The notes under the pieces are model-generated. The model was not told the origin of the DNA, searched no databases, and worked only from the letters and a program-made list of their open reading frames with translations. A stretch of DNA of 32,554 bases, from positions 1 to 32,554 of the forward strand of contig JAAZZB010000016.1 in NCBI GenBank assembly GCA_014239365.1. The letters run 5' to 3'. Origin of the DNA: Verrucomicrobiia bacterium (GTDB taxonomy: Bacteria > Verrucomicrobiota > Verrucomicrobiia > Limisphaerales > UBA1100). Position numbers and translations under genes: made by a program. Of this stretch, positions 1 to 7,634 are shown one piece after another (positions within the stretch are counted from its first letter, which is position 1; the number at the start of each line of letters is the position of its first letter).

Positions 1-358
1 CAGTCTTGCCACTTAAGGCATAGAGCTTTTTGTCCAATGACCCGACGTAAACCGTGCCATCAGAACCGATGGCGGGGGAGGAGTTCACAAAACCTCCTGT
101 TTCAAATTCCCAGATTGGTGTGCCAATTTTGACCTTGGACGTTTGGTTGATGCCTTTGGTCGGCTCCGGCTTGGTCGCTTCGGGCTTGGTCGCTTCGGGA
201 TTGGTCGCTTCGGGATTGGTTGCTTCGGGATTGGTTGCTTCGGGATTGGTTGCTTCGGGATTGGTTGCTTCGGGATTGGTTGCGGAGGGTTGAACGGGTT
301 CTTTCTTCCCACACCCCACCAACGCCACCACCGCAATAATCAAAAGAATCTGTTTCAT
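1..358 (-). CDS. PQQ-repeat lipoprotein, N-terminal part (runs off window)
   Basis: Reading leftward from the ATG at 356-358, the protein begins MKQILLIIAVVALVGCGKKE. This is a short basic and hydrophobic signal with lipobox LVGC, so export and lipidation at Cys16 are expected. Eight in-frame copies of a T-N/K-P-E-A pentapeptide follow and form an extended stalk. The last visible part (WEFETGG, SSPAIGSDGTVYVGS, LDKKLYAL) matches the strand pattern of PQQ-like beta-propeller repeats, which usually fold as an outer-membrane-anchored propeller. The rest lies outside the window, so the number of blades and any enzymatic role cannot be judged. The 15-bp DNA repeat under the stalk could change copy number by slippage without shifting the frame. 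Confidence 0.8.
   Translation of the reverse strand, partial: MKQILLIIAVVALVGCGKKEPVQPSATNPEATNPEATNPEATNPEATNPEATNPEATKPEATKPEPTKGINQTSKVKIGTPIWEFETGGFVNSSPAIGSDGTVYVGSLDKKLYALSGKT
170..289. repeat. Tandem 15-bp repeat coding TNPEA/TKPEA stalk
   Basis: Eight consecutive 15-bp units of the form attggttgcttcggg lie inside the lipoprotein gene. They translate on the minus strand to six TNPEA and two TKPEA pentapeptides (the last copy reads TKPEP at its edge). Five units in the middle are nearly identical, which suggests recent slippage expansion. The unit length keeps the frame. Confidence 0.9.
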
Positions 359-736
359 GCGCCGCCACCCTACAGGAAACACTTCGCCCCCACCTACTAC
401 AATAAATCAGAAAGATTATAATGGACATACCTCCGGCTGCATTCGCACAAAGGCTTGATTCAGAAAGGATTGGCAGCGTGATGAGGAACAGGTGTTTCAG
501 GCGGTTGCCGTTCATGCCGGCGGTTAACCCATTCGGGTGGGGTAGCAAATGGGAATGTTTTGGCTGGGGTGATGGTATGGCGGGGTGTCCCACCCTGCCG
601 CGGCGCGCTGGGACAGCACGCCCTACCTTTCGAGCGCCGAGGTTATGGACATCGGGTAGTGAAAAACTGAAAATCACCGAAAAAGAGTGTTTTTTGCATA
701 AAACACCGTTTTAGCGAACGAAACCAAGGTTTTTAC
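359..736. other. Gene-poor spacer upstream of the PQQ lipoprotein
   Basis: I see no convincing gene here. Open frames across 421-714 have no family resemblance and run through a dispersed palindrome at 574-627. The promoter of the leftward lipoprotein gene should lie close to 360-420, but no clear -35/-10 pair stands out. Confidence 0.5.
574..627. repeat. Imperfect inverted repeat (dispersed REP-like palindrome)
   Basis: Arms 574-594 and 607-627 match in 17 of 21 positions as inverted copies (ggtatggcggggtgtcccacc against gctgggacagcacgccctacc) around a GC-rich centre. It lies in non-coding DNA and has the form of a dispersed palindromic repeat. Confidence 0.55.
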
Positions 737-904
737 GGACAGAATGAAGGGTTTGGCGGACAGAATGAAGCATTTGACGGACGGGATGAAGGGTTTGGCG
801 GGCGGGATGAAGGGTTTGGCGAGCGGGATGAAGGGTTTGGCGAGCGGGATGAAGGGTTTGGCGAGCGGGATGAAGGGTTTGGCGGGCGGGATGAAGGGTT
901 TGGC
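737..904. repeat. Tandem 21-bp repeat array, eight units
   Basis: Eight head-to-tail 21-bp units have the core gggatgaagggtttggcg. The outer left units are more diverged (gacagaatgaag) and units 5-7 are identical. Because 21 bp is seven codons, one frame (ATG 744, TAA 921-923, 59 codons) reads as a heptad repeat M-K-G-L-A-S/G-G. I see no ribosome-binding site before that ATG, so a minisatellite is the safer call. The array ends about 70 bp before the comB start. Confidence 0.9.
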
Positions 905-974
905 GGGCGATATCGCTCGTTAATTATGAATATGAATCGCCCTATGCAGCCTGTCGCCCGTATAAACCGCGACC

Positions 975-1724
975 GTGAGATTGCAAACCACTTCCACCCC
1001 CGCCGACTTCGAGGCGCTGTCGCAAACCGACCTCACCCAAACCACTTGTGTCGTGTTCGACATCCTGCGCGCGACCACCAGTATGCTCACCGCGCTCGCC
1101 AATGGCGCGGAACGGATTCTCCCCGTGGCCACTATCGACGAAGCCCTCGTGGCCAAGGCCAAACATCCCGAAGCCCTCCTGTGCGGCGAACGCGATGGCC
1201 TGCGCATCACTGCCGCGCAAACGGGCGGCACGGAGTTTGACCTCGGCAATTCCCCGCGCGAGTACACTGCCGAAATCGTCGCCGCCAAAATCCTCATCAG
1301 CACCACCACCAACGGCACCCGCGCCCTCCGCGCCTGCGCCAATGCCGAGCACACAATCGTTGCCAGTTTTCTAAACCTCGCCGCCACCGCTGAACACCTC
1401 CGCGCTGCGCCTCCCAAAAACCTCGTCCTAGTCTGCAGCGGCACCTACGAAAACGCCGCCCTCGAAGACACCCTCGCCGCCGGCGCCCTCGCCGATGCGT
1501 TGTGGGAAAAATTCAATGAATGCGACGACGCCACCCAAACCGCCCGTTTGCTTTTCAACTCCGCTCCCGTTGAGGAAACCATTCTCCAAGCCAAAAACGC
1601 CCAACGCCTCTTAAGCCTCCCCGACCTCGCTGATGATGTTACCTTCAGTCTTCGGCACAATGCGCATCCTTTGTTGGCCGTGATGGATGAGCGGAATTGG
1701 GTGCGGCGAATGGCGGGCACATGA
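975..1724 (+). CDS. comB: ComB-like 2-phosphosulfolactate phosphatase
   Basis: A 249-residue protein, the usual length for the ComB family. Family motifs appear in order: DILRATT (29-35), CGERDG (70-75), GNSPREY (91-97) and STTTNGT (109-115). ComB hydrolyses 2-phosphosulfolactate to sulfolactate, a Mg-dependent step of coenzyme M synthesis in methanogens. Homologues are widespread in bacteria that make no coenzyme M, where they may serve sulfolactate formation or another phosphatase role. The start is a GTG: an in-frame TAA at 963-965 leaves no earlier start, and the N-terminus then fits the family. The gene stands alone, converging on the kinase-methyltransferase gene with a strong hairpin between them. 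Family assignment is firm; the physiological substrate here is inferred. Confidence 0.88.
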   Translation: MRLQTTSTPADFEALSQTDLTQTTCVVFDILRATTSMLTALANGAERILPVATIDEALVAKAKHPEALLCGERDGLRITAAQTGGTEFDLGNSPREYTAEIVAAKILISTTTNGTRALRACANAEHTIVASFLNLAATAEHLRAAPPKNLVLVCSGTYENAALEDTLAAGALADALWEKFNECDDATQTARLLFNSAPVEETILQAKNAQRLLSLPDLADDVTFSLRHNAHPLLAVMDERNWVRRMAGT

Positions 1725-1733
1725 ATCCATTCG

Positions 1734-1796
1734 CGGACTCGCAAGCTCGTCCCTCCAATTCGATTTAACCCTTGGAGGGACGAGCTTGCGAGTCCG
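1734..1796. terminator. Perfect 25-bp inverted repeat between convergent genes
   Basis: Arms 1734-1758 and 1772-1796 are perfect inverted copies (cggactcgcaagctcgtccc...) with a 13-nt loop. The element sits between the ends of comB (1724) and the convergent gene (1832), so it could stop transcription from both sides. It lacks a T-run and has the look of a dispersed repeat that has been put to this use. Confidence 0.6.
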
Positions 1797-1831
1797 TGGG
1801 TGGCTTGACATATTTAACTAATGACCTCGAA

Positions 1832-3640
1832 TCACGCCGCCACAGCGATGACGCGTGTTTGTGATTTTTTGCGGCGGGGAAATTGATTTTGATTTTCCGG
1901 CTTGTTTATTTTTACCACTTCCTTCCGCACCTCGGCCACGACCACGTGATTGATGGCGTCGCGGCCGCTTTGGACTTGAGCGTCGAGGCCGTTGAAGCCA
2001 GCGGCTTCGAGGAGCATGCGGTAGCGGCGGGGTGAATAGTAGTGCGCCTTGTAGCCGACGTAACGTCCGGAAAGGGAGTAGCCGGCGGGCGTGAAACAGT
2101 CGGTGACGAGCCGGCCGTCGGCGTGCAGGTTTTCCTTCAACCAACGCAGGTGACTGAGCGTGGCGGGTTTGGGGAACCAACTTGAGAGGCCCACAAACAG
2201 CGCGAGGTCGAACGGCCCCTCGGCAGCGCAACCCGCGCGGAAGGTGGTCTCACTGAGGTCTCCTTGGCGGAACACAAACTCGATGTCCAGCTTCGCGGCG
2301 CGCGCTTCCAACTCGGGGGCGAGCACGCCGTGCGGGTCGAGGTCGGCGGCAAGCAGTTTTACTTTTTTCATCAGCGCCGGCGCGCGCGCGGCGATGGTTT
2401 CCAACGGGCGAAAAATATCGTAGGCAAATCCGCTGGGCGCGGTGAACACGACGACGCGGTCCTGCGCGCGCAATCGCGCTTCCAGCTCGGGCTCAATATT
2501 CGCGGTGAGCAGTTGCAGGCGGTCATACACTGCGCGGTGCAACGGGTAGCCTTGGAAGACGCGGCCGCACACTCCGGCGGTGCGCGGTTCGTGATCGTAG
2601 ATTTCCCGCATCACGCCGCCGGAATAGCCTTCCTTGAGAAATCGTTGACCGGCTTTCGCGAAGGGGAACAGCGGCTCACGCCAGGCGCCGTTGAAAAAGT
2701 GCGGCACAAAATAGCCGAGCAAGTAACGCGGGTTGAACACCTTGCTCCAGATGCCGCCCTCGGCGAGCTTGGTGGCAGTGGTGCCGAGCGGGCGATCGCC
2801 TTCGCGGCGGGCTTTGCTTCGCAGCACGTGCCCCTTCAGCGCGGCCACCGCCTCACGCAAGGTCGCGCCGGGGCTCTTGTCGTTTACATCAATCGTAATC
2901 ACCGCGTCATCGCCGCGAATGTGCCGCATTGTTTCCAGCGCGTTTTGATAACGCCCGTGCGTCTGCGCGAGGTCGTCGGCGTTCTCATGCCGATCCACTT
3001 GTTGCCCGCGCGAGTGGATGCGGCTCAGCGCCACCTCGGGGTCGAGCTTCAGCAAAATGACCACATCCGGCAGCCACACCGCGCGCAATCCCACCGCGTT
3101 CGAGAGCCGATGGAGCCAGCGGCCGATTCGCAAATTAGGCAGACGACCGGCGCTGGACTCGGGCAATTCCTTGCCTTCGAGCACGTACTCGAGCACCGCG
3201 GCCAAGTCCTTCGGCGTGGGCGCGTTGGACTTTTCGCCGTTGCTGGCGGGATACAAATAATTCGCCGCGCGGCCCATGGTGGATAGGATGGCGTTGCCGT
3301 CGCTCACCACGCAATCGAGCGGCCACTTGCGTTCCATCCGCCGCGCCGCCGCGTCTTGCGCCATCATTTGCGGCATCTTGAAGAAGGGATAAATTCGCCG
3401 ATGATTGGTGAAGTGCTTCGCCCACCGCTTGAGCGTGGTGGACATCCACGCCGTCCACGGTCGGCCCTCGGGTTGGAAGCCGGTGGTCAAGTGGTCCTCG
3501 TCCGGGCCATTGACCACGAAGGTCTCACCCGCGCCACCGGCCAGTACGTTGTACTCCGCCGCCAGCAACATCGGCAGCGACGCCGCGAGAGTCGATTTGC
3601 CGCTGCCATCAATTCCGATCACGCTTACTTGCATTGTCAT
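1832..3640 (-). CDS. Thymidylate-kinase-like P-loop domain fused to class I methyltransferase domain
   Basis: A 602-residue two-domain protein. Residues 3-270 form a P-loop kinase of the thymidylate/deoxynucleoside kinase type: Walker A GIDGSGKST (9-17), a PDVVILLKLDPEVALSRI strand-helix (191-208) and a LID-like stretch RGQQVDRHENADD (211-223). A helical linker rich in aromatics follows (about 295-385). Residues 393-575 look like a SAM-dependent methyltransferase: VVVFTAPSGFAYD (396-408) at the motif I position without the usual GxGxG, ADLDPHG (432-438) as motif II, and FDLALFVG (477-484) as motif IV. The tail is basic. AAAGGAAA before the ATG supports the start. The gene follows the lipid-kinase-like gene on the same strand by 35 bp and is probably cotranscribed. 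I do not recognise a characterised protein with this order of domains, so the substrate is unknown. Confidence 0.7.
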   Translation of the reverse strand: MTMQVSVIGIDGSGKSTLAASLPMLLAAEYNVLAGGAGETFVVNGPDEDHLTTGFQPEGRPWTAWMSTTLKRWAKHFTNHRRIYPFFKMPQMMAQDAAARRMERKWPLDCVVSDGNAILSTMGRAANYLYPASNGEKSNAPTPKDLAAVLEYVLEGKELPESSAGRLPNLRIGRWLHRLSNAVGLRAVWLPDVVILLKLDPEVALSRIHSRGQQVDRHENADDLAQTHGRYQNALETMRHIRGDDAVITIDVNDKSPGATLREAVAALKGHVLRSKARREGDRPLGTTATKLAEGGIWSKVFNPRYLLGYFVPHFFNGAWREPLFPFAKAGQRFLKEGYSGGVMREIYDHEPRTAGVCGRVFQGYPLHRAVYDRLQLLTANIEPELEARLRAQDRVVVFTAPSGFAYDIFRPLETIAARAPALMKKVKLLAADLDPHGVLAPELEARAAKLDIEFVFRQGDLSETTFRAGCAAEGPFDLALFVGLSSWFPKPATLSHLRWLKENLHADGRLVTDCFTPAGYSLSGRYVGYKAHYYSPRRYRMLLEAAGFNGLDAQVQSGRDAINHVVVAEVRKEVVKINKPENQNQFPRRKKSQTRVIAVAA

Positions 3641-3675
3641 TTTGTTTCCTTTGGTTTTTCGTTTGATAAATTCTG

Positions 3676-4701
3676 TTAATTATTTTTTGGCTTAAAATTT
3701 TTCCCCGGCACGAACGCCAGTTGGCCGGCCACGCGCAGCGTCACTTCGCGCGCCTCGATGGGGTCTTCATCGAGAAAAAAATGCATCGAGTCGCGGTTCA
3801 CCACCCGCAAGGTCAACGGCGTGTCGCGGGTGATTTGGAATCGTCGGGCCGCGCGCGCATTGCGTTGCGGGCAGGCCACCAAACCGAGCGCCTGCAGTCG
3901 GCTGCGAAAGGGCACGAGGTGCAGTGACAATTCGGCGTCCTCCACGCCCACGCCCGGCTGGAAAGGCAGTGCGCCGAGCGGGAAATTCATGAGTGCCCCC
4001 GCCAGCAACGGGAAGCGCTCGATGTGTTCGCCCTGCCGCACTTCCACCGTGTCGAGCCCGCCCGGATTCACGGCGGCCCGTGCACACAAGCCCGCGAGGC
4101 AAAGGCCGTATTCCACATTGGTCAGTCGCTCGATGCCGAGTAAACCGGCGCTGAAACGATGGAAGCGCGGGCGGTTTTCGTGATGCGCCTCAAGGCATTT
4201 GGGCACGCGGCCAAACAGTCCGAACCCGCCGAGCGTCGCGCCGTAAAGCGTCGCGGAATGATTGGCGGTGTCGCAGCCGATGACGCAGCATTGCGTGGTG
4301 GTTTTCGCGAGCAATTGCGCCGCCAATTCCTCCACGCCTTCGCGGGGATTACGCGCCACGCCGAGCTGCCGCGCAATCACATTGCCCGAACCCATCCGCA
4401 GCGCGCCAATGCGCAGTTGCTCCGCGGCAGGCAAATTCCCGGTTCCGGTGGAATCCCCCACGCCCTCAATCACCGCGCGCAGCGTACCGCCGCCGCCACC
4501 GGCGATGATGACCGAGTCGTGTTTATTTTGCCGCGCAAACTCACTTGTTTGCCGGCGGATTTCCCCGTGCCCGCGTCCCCAGCCGAGTTGTACGGAATGC
4601 TCTGCGCCCAGCCGTTGCCGGAGCGTCCGCACCATTTCGCGGCCGAGCGCAGGGTCGTGCCCCGTGCCCGCGGAAGTGTTGATGGTCAGTAAAAGTTTCA
4701 T
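3676..4701 (-). CDS. Diacylglycerol kinase/NAD kinase superfamily protein with altered GGDGT motif
   Basis: A 341-residue protein with the DAGK catalytic fold signature: N-terminal KLLLTINTSAGTG, a glycine loop IIAGGGGGTLRAVIEG (65-80), a second loop RMGSGNVIARQLG (102-114), and a C-terminal sandwich ending FFLDEDPIEA then LAFVPGKN. YegS/DgkB-type enzymes phosphorylate diacylglycerol or related lipids at the membrane. The family motif GGDGTLNEV is changed: Asp is Gly (residue 71), Asn is Arg and Glu is Ala. Because that Asp is a catalytic and metal-site residue in the family, activity may be lost or the substrate may differ. It lies 35 bp upstream of the kinase-methyltransferase fusion on the same strand. 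Family assignment is good; function is open. Confidence 0.78.
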   Translation of the reverse strand: MKLLLTINTSAGTGHDPALGREMVRTLRQRLGAEHSVQLGWGRGHGEIRRQTSEFARQNKHDSVIIAGGGGGTLRAVIEGVGDSTGTGNLPAAEQLRIGALRMGSGNVIARQLGVARNPREGVEELAAQLLAKTTTQCCVIGCDTANHSATLYGATLGGFGLFGRVPKCLEAHHENRPRFHRFSAGLLGIERLTNVEYGLCLAGLCARAAVNPGGLDTVEVRQGEHIERFPLLAGALMNFPLGALPFQPGVGVEDAELSLHLVPFRSRLQALGLVACPQRNARAARRFQITRDTPLTLRVVNRDSMHFFLDEDPIEAREVTLRVAGQLAFVPGKNFKPKNN

Positions 4702-4789
4702 GTCGTTTTCGTTTCATGAAATGTACGCCCGAATGCCGACGGAGCGTTAATCGATAAAAAAAGAAGAAGTATTGATTGAATCGATGATG

Positions 4790-4816
4790 GTAGGGACGCG
4801 CTGCGCGTGTCCCTAC
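4790..4816. repeat. Palindrome at the 3' end of the Nudix gene
   Basis: gtagggac (4790-4797) and gtccctac (4809-4816) are perfect inverted arms around a GC-rich centre. The right arm contains the stop codon of the leftward Nudix gene, so the element probably forms the 3' hairpin of its mRNA. It has the look of a dispersed REP-like sequence. Confidence 0.6.
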
Positions 4817-5310
4817 AGGCGCTTCCAAATTATCTGAAACGTGGGCGAATATTTTTCCGGTTCGGTTTTGAGTGCCCCGTCAATTTCCTCCGGCGTGTAC
4901 CAACGGCCTTCGTCGATTTCCTCGGGGCACAGATTGAATGGGCCTTCGTCTTCGGTGCGGTAGATGACGGAAAATTCCCAACCGGTTTCGGCGGTGGCTT
5001 CGATTTTGAAGAGCTCCTCCATTGGCTCGTCCACGAGCAAATCGATTTCCTCCATCAACTCGCGCTCGGCGGCCACCGCGTAGCTTTCGCCGGAATCCAC
5101 GTGGCCGCTGCACGAGCTGTCCCATAAACCGGGGTCGTTGTCCTTGGCCATCGATCGCTTTTGCAGGAAGAGCTGGCCGGCGGCGTTGAACACCAGCACG
5201 TGCACCGCCCGATGCCGCAACCCCCGCGCGTGCACCACGCTGCGCAGCTCGCGCCCGATGATTTCGTCGCGCTCGTTGACGACGTCAAAGATGTCTTCAG
5301 GATGGTTCAT
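4813..5310 (-). CDS. Nudix hydrolase (YfcD/IPP-isomerase-like)
   Basis: A 165-residue Nudix protein. The opening FDVVNERDEIIGRELRS and HARGLRHRAVHVLVFN follow the pattern of the YfcD/isopentenyl-diphosphate isomerase-like branch. The Nudix box spans residues 69-91 (GHVDSGE then RELMEEIDL), with all acidic metal-binding positions kept and only the penultimate Gly replaced by Asp. Such enzymes hydrolyse nucleoside diphosphates linked to another group, using Mg; the substrate cannot be told from sequence. It sits between rsmA and the lipid-kinase-like gene on the same strand, with gaps of about 50 and 110 bp. Confidence 0.85.
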   Translation of the reverse strand: MNHPEDIFDVVNERDEIIGRELRSVVHARGLRHRAVHVLVFNAAGQLFLQKRSMAKDNDPGLWDSSCSGHVDSGESYAVAAERELMEEIDLLVDEPMEELFKIEATAETGWEFSVIYRTEDEGPFNLCPEEIDEGRWYTPEEIDGALKTEPEKYSPTFQIIWKRL

Positions 5311-5364
5311 TTAACACAGATGTTTAGGATATTCAGGATTTTTTTATCGTGTATATCATAAACA

Positions 5365-6210
5365 TCATTGTTCAATTCCTTCCTGCAATTCTTGTGTTAA
5401 CTTCACAAATTCAGCCAACGTGACTTTCTCCGCGCGGATTTTTGAATCCAATCCGGTGGCGGCCATCGCTGCATCAATCTTGTCATCCGGCCAGCCGCCT
5501 TTTAGATTTTTGCGCATCATTTTGCGGCGTTGACTGAAGGCGCGTTTGACGACGGTCTTAAACGGTTTATACAATTCATCGGCGAACAACGGCTCGGCGC
5601 GGCGATGGAACGTGAGGCAAGCGGAGTCCACGCGTGGCTCGGGAAAAAAACAATGCGGCGAGATACGGAACATTTCGCCTGCCTCATAACGGCAGCCGAC
5701 GAGCAGTGTGAGTTTGCTGTATTCCTTCGTGCCCGGAACCGCGCACAAGCGTTGCGCCACCTCGAGCTGCAGCGTGACCACTAACCGCTCCGGCCCACGC
5801 GGCATTGCGGCGAGGTCGACCAACAATGGTGAGGCGACGGAGTAGGGGAGGTTGGAGATGAGTTTCCACTCGCTCCAATCGGCGGATTGGTTTTCGGGTT
5901 GGGCGAAAAATTTCAGAGCGTCGCAGTGCTGCAATTCGAAATGGGATTCGCTGCCAAATCGTTCGCGCAATTTTGCCTCGAGTCGGCGATCCATTTCAAT
6001 GGCGGTGAGCTGACTCACGGCGGGCAGTAAGTGCGCCGTGAGCGCGCCGAGGCCGGGGCCGATTTCCAGTACTTTGTCGGTGGGGGAAAGGTCGCCCGCC
6101 TTGGCGATCCGGCGCAGCACGTTTTGGTCATGCAATAAATTTTGCCCGAGCGATTTGGTGAGCCGTATGGATTCTTCGTCAAGCGTTTCGCGGATGTCGG
6201 TGCGGTTCAT
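5365..6210 (-). CDS. rsmA: 16S rRNA dimethyladenosine transferase RsmA/KsgA
   Basis: A 281-residue protein of standard KsgA length. It carries the KsgA signature LTKSLGQNLLHD near residue 17, SAM-binding motif I VLEIGPGLGALT, motif IV NLPYSVASPLL, and the basic C-terminal segment KRAFSQRRKMMRKNL. The enzyme dimethylates two adjacent adenosines in helix 45 of 16S rRNA during late small-subunit assembly. It starts 4 bp after the aminotransferase stop codon on the same strand, so the two genes are very probably cotranscribed. Confidence 0.95.
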   Translation of the reverse strand: MNRTDIRETLDEESIRLTKSLGQNLLHDQNVLRRIAKAGDLSPTDKVLEIGPGLGALTAHLLPAVSQLTAIEMDRRLEAKLRERFGSESHFELQHCDALKFFAQPENQSADWSEWKLISNLPYSVASPLLVDLAAMPRGPERLVVTLQLEVAQRLCAVPGTKEYSKLTLLVGCRYEAGEMFRISPHCFFPEPRVDSACLTFHRRAEPLFADELYKPFKTVVKRAFSQRRKMMRKNLKGGWPDDKIDAAMAATGLDSKIRAEKVTLAEFVKLTQELQEGIEQ

Positions 6211-6214
6211 TGAT

Positions 6215-7531
6215 TTACGATTTCAGATTTTTGAATGACGATTGTAAGGCGCGCATTGTCCGTTCGAGTTGTTTTTCGGTGATGGTGAAGGCGGGGCTGA
6301 AGGCAATGACGTTGCCGTGCTCGCCGGCGGGGAGGAGGATGAAGCCGCGCTGTAGCATTTCTTTCACGACGGCCATCACGCGCGGGCCTTCGGATTTGTT
6401 GAAGGCCAGTCCGGACATTAAGCCCTTTCCCACAAATCGTGATCCGGGAATGGGAAATTTTTTGCAAATTCTGGCCAGTTGATTTCCACGATGGCGGGCT
6501 TGGGTGATGAGTTTTTTTTCCTTCAACTCGCGCAACTGCGCCAGCGCCATGGCGCAGCCGACGGGGTGGCCGAGGAAGGTGCTGGTGTGGATGGCTTCGC
6601 CTTCGCTTTTGGGCCACGCGCGATCCATCACTGTGGCGCGGCCGACGCAGGCGCTGAGTGGGAACCCGTTGGTGAGCGCTTTGTCGAGGCAGATGAGGTC
6701 TGGAAAAAATGAACTGTGCTCGCAGGCAAACCATTTTCCGGTTCGGCCGAAGCCGGTGTAAATTTCATCACAAATGAGCAACGCATTATGTTGGTCACAC
6801 AAAGTGCGCAACACGCGGAGGAATTCCGGAGGCGGAATACGGATGCCCGCGCGGCCTTGGATGGGCTCGACTAGCACAGCGCCGATGGCTTGTTTTTTGA
6901 ACAGCGCGTTGAGTTCTTTTTTGGTGATGGCCAATTCGTCAACGGTTGTGGGGAAGGAAGCGAAGTGGCCGAACTTGCCGAGTTGTTTGGTAAATGGATT
7001 GCGAAAATGTTTGCGATGGGTGGCGGCGAGCGCGCCGTAGCCGAGGCCGTGGTAAGCGCCCTCGAAGGCGATGATGCCTTTTTTGTTGGTGGCGAGCAGT
7101 GCGGTTTTGAGTGCGGCCTCAATCGCTTCAAAACCGGAATTGCAAAAAATAGTTTTGCCGTGGCGCGGCGGCATTTCGTGCGGTAGACAACGGTAGTGCA
7201 CATGGCGGAATTCCGTGCGCGCCCAGCGCTCGAAGGTGAGCTTGGAGAGTTCGCGGGCGAGTTGGCCTTTCAGCGGATGGGGGTGGACGTCGCCCATCGC
7301 GTGGGGGAGCTTGGCGAGTTGGGCTTGGGCGGCCTTGGTGACGCGCGGGTTGGCGTGGCCGGTGGCGGCGACGGCGAAGGCGGCGGTGAGGTCGAGATAT
7401 TTTTTGCCGTCGGTGTCCCACACGTGGACGCCTTTGGCGCGTTCCCACACGATCGGCCACGAGCCATCCTCGGCGAGGTGGGTGACGTTGCGGCTTTCGT
7501 AGTCGCGGATGAGTTTGAGGTGGGGGTTCAT
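6215..7531 (-). CDS. Class III PLP-dependent aminotransferase
   Basis: A 438-residue fold-type I aminotransferase. Seen are the class III features: NSGFEAIEAALKTA (131-144) for the phosphate cup, EGAYHGLGYGAL (157-168), CDEIYTGFGRTG (254-265) with the PLP-nitrogen Asp255, and the Schiff-base lysine in LDKALTNGFPLSA (Lys284). Relatives include acetylornithine, 4-aminobutyrate and other omega-amino aminotransferases. No arginine- or lysine-pathway gene lies nearby, so I do not name a substrate. The insert RCLPHEMPPRHGKT around residue 114 looks particular to this subgroup. It is followed 4 bp later by rsmA. Confidence 0.88.
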   Translation of the reverse strand: MNPHLKLIRDYESRNVTHLAEDGSWPIVWERAKGVHVWDTDGKKYLDLTAAFAVAATGHANPRVTKAAQAQLAKLPHAMGDVHPHPLKGQLARELSKLTFERWARTEFRHVHYRCLPHEMPPRHGKTIFCNSGFEAIEAALKTALLATNKKGIIAFEGAYHGLGYGALAATHRKHFRNPFTKQLGKFGHFASFPTTVDELAITKKELNALFKKQAIGAVLVEPIQGRAGIRIPPPEFLRVLRTLCDQHNALLICDEIYTGFGRTGKWFACEHSSFFPDLICLDKALTNGFPLSACVGRATVMDRAWPKSEGEAIHTSTFLGHPVGCAMALAQLRELKEKKLITQARHRGNQLARICKKFPIPGSRFVGKGLMSGLAFNKSEGPRVMAVVKEMLQRGFILLPAGEHGNVIAFSPAFTITEKQLERTMRALQSSFKNLKS

Positions 7532-7560
7532 TTATTTTTTACCACAGAGAGGGGAGGGGC

Positions 7561-7633
7561 AAATCCCAATGACCAATTTCCAATGACCAAGGTGGTTCCA
7601 ATTTGGGTATTGGGTTTTGGTCATTGGGAATTT
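7561..7633. repeat. Inverted repeat of the ATCCCAATGACCAA type
   Basis: aaatcccaatgaccaa (7561-7576) and ttggtcattgggaattt (7617-7633) are inverted copies with one extra base, and a further copy of ccaatgacca lies between them. The same words recur at 16020-16110, so this is a dispersed repeat. It lies between queE and the aminotransferase gene. Confidence 0.7.
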
Positions 7634-7634
7634 C

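Noticed and set aside
102-677. Minus-strand 191-codon frame with NQSRS repeats
   Set aside because: It is a frame-shifted reading of the TNPEA lipoprotein gene. The lipoprotein frame has a signal peptide, lipobox and PQQ-type repeats.
421-714. 97-codon plus-strand frame
   Set aside because: It passes through the palindromic repeat at 574-627, shows no domain-like sequence and has no ribosome-binding site.
2264-3286. 340-codon plus-strand frame
   Set aside because: It is a shadow of the kinase-methyltransferase gene in GC-rich DNA. The protein has no recognisable motif, while the opposite strand has Walker A and family patterns.
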